Assembly (NCBI GenBank): GCA_024644505.1
Contig: JAHEHQ010000172.1
Location: forward strand, 1 to 5,880
From: Gammaproteobacteria bacterium
Lineage (GTDB): Bacteria > Pseudomonadota > Gammaproteobacteria > Chromatiales > Chromatiaceae
Length of the DNA: 5,880 bases
Direction: 5' to 3'
The notes beneath the pieces are model-generated. The model saw only the letters and a list, made by a program, of their open reading frames with translations. It was not told where the DNA came from and made no database searches. Position numbers and translations under genes: made by a program. Of this stretch, positions 5,664 through 5,880 are shown in pieces (the first letter of the stretch is position 1; every line of letters starts with the position of its first letter).

Positions 5664-5704
5664 CCTGGTAACTTGAACCAGGTGCATCTCTGGAATTCAA
5701 CCAG
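5664..5704. repeat. Tandem CTGG/CCAG inverted repeats upstream of the second phaB
   Basis: CCTGGT-N7-ACCAGG (5664-5682) is followed by CTGG-N7-CCAG (5690-5704), with left halves 25 bp apart. They lie about 105-145 bp upstream of the plus-strand gene and just before TATAGA at 5712. The repeated half-site suggests a regulator acting on that gene; which one cannot be told. Confidence 0.4.
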
Positions 5705-5807
5705 TTTTTAGTATAGAAATGGCGATCCTCCGAGTATCGGGATGATGATCGGGCTTCGGAAACATTAACAAGAAATCACAAAACCATTCTTTATACAGGA
5801 GATTGAG

Positions 5808-5880
5808 ATGGGACGAGTCGCATTAGTAACGGGTGGTACCCGGGGTATCGGTGAGGCAATCAGTATTGCACTCAAGGATG
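5808..5880 (+). CDS. phaB: Second acetoacetyl-CoA reductase (SDR), partial: first 24 codons only
   Basis: The first 24 residues are visible before the right edge, beginning MGRVALVTGGTRGIG. They hold the SDR cofactor motif TGGTRGIG at 8-15, with Arg12 in the position that favours NADPH. The MxRVALVTGGTRGIGEAIS opening is characteristic of PhaB from PHB producers, although a FabG-type 3-oxoacyl reductase cannot be excluded with the catalytic Ser-Tyr-Lys outside the window. The ATG at 5808-5810 has AGGAG (5797-5801) 6 nt upstream. The gene is divergent from phaR and would be a paralogue of the complete reductase at 3528-4277; the two N-termini differ clearly (TGGIGGIG against TGGTRGIG), so this is not a recent duplication. 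Confidence 0.75.
   Translation, partial: MGRVALVTGGTRGIGEAISIALKD

Larger units (their letters stand above)
5338..5807. other. Non-coding divergent regulatory region between phaR and the second phaB
   Basis: These 470 bases hold no credible gene: the longest ATG-started stretches I followed (for example from 5423, 13 codons) lack a proper ribosome binding site and end quickly. It must contain the divergent promoters of phaR (minus) and the second phaB (plus). Neither stands out: for phaR, TTCAAT-N17-TAAACT ending near 5377 is weak, and for the plus gene TATAGA at 5712-5717 has no good -35. It is more AT-rich than the genes and holds several inverted repeats (5405-5417, 5531-5567, 5664-5704) and the half-site GCACAATTT (5359-5367) shared with the phaP control region. 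Confidence 0.7.

Overview
The window reads as a chromosomal piece of a PHB-storing proteobacterium that assimilates acetyl-CoA through the ethylmalonyl-CoA (EMC) pathway. The style of PhaR and the small phasin, and the gene order phaR-phaP-phaB, recall purple sulfur and related sulfur-oxidising gammaproteobacteria. That placement comes from remembered family features, not from a search. Almost all of the sequence is coding, with moderately high GC; only the 5338-5807 gap is visibly more AT-rich.

Layout, following the minus strand from right to left. phaR (4867-5337) encodes the PHB-responsive repressor. After a 188-bp gap carrying a strong sigma70-type promoter come phaP (phasin, 4307-4678) and, 29 bp later, phaB (acetoacetyl-CoA reductase, 3528-4277). 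Two consecutive hairpins with T tracts (3472-3520) end this unit. After a further leader with a perfect 8-bp inverted repeat (3385-3410) come mcd (methylsuccinyl-CoA dehydrogenase, 1580-3283) and, 64 bp later, ecm (ethylmalonyl-CoA mutase). ecm runs off the left edge, so its C-terminal cobalamin-binding domain is outside the window. On the plus strand, divergent from phaR across a 470-bp non-coding region rich in inverted repeats, a second phaB-type reductase starts at 5808 and runs off the right edge.

The genes fit together metabolically. PhaB makes 3-hydroxybutyryl-CoA, which can be polymerised to PHB (granules coated by phasin and sensed by PhaR) or dehydrated to crotonyl-CoA and carboxylated to ethylmalonyl-CoA. 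Ecm and Mcd then carry out consecutive steps, ethylmalonyl-CoA to methylsuccinyl-CoA to mesaconyl-CoA. The locus therefore sits at the branch point between carbon storage and C2 assimilation.

The main second-look signals are regulatory: two TGC-N3-GCA palindromes bracketing the phasin promoter, the inverted repeat before mcd, and three palindromic elements in the phaR/phaB2 divergent region. No mobile element, CRISPR array, tRNA or rRNA is visible. The protein families are all recognisable, and I see no sign of a wholly new system.
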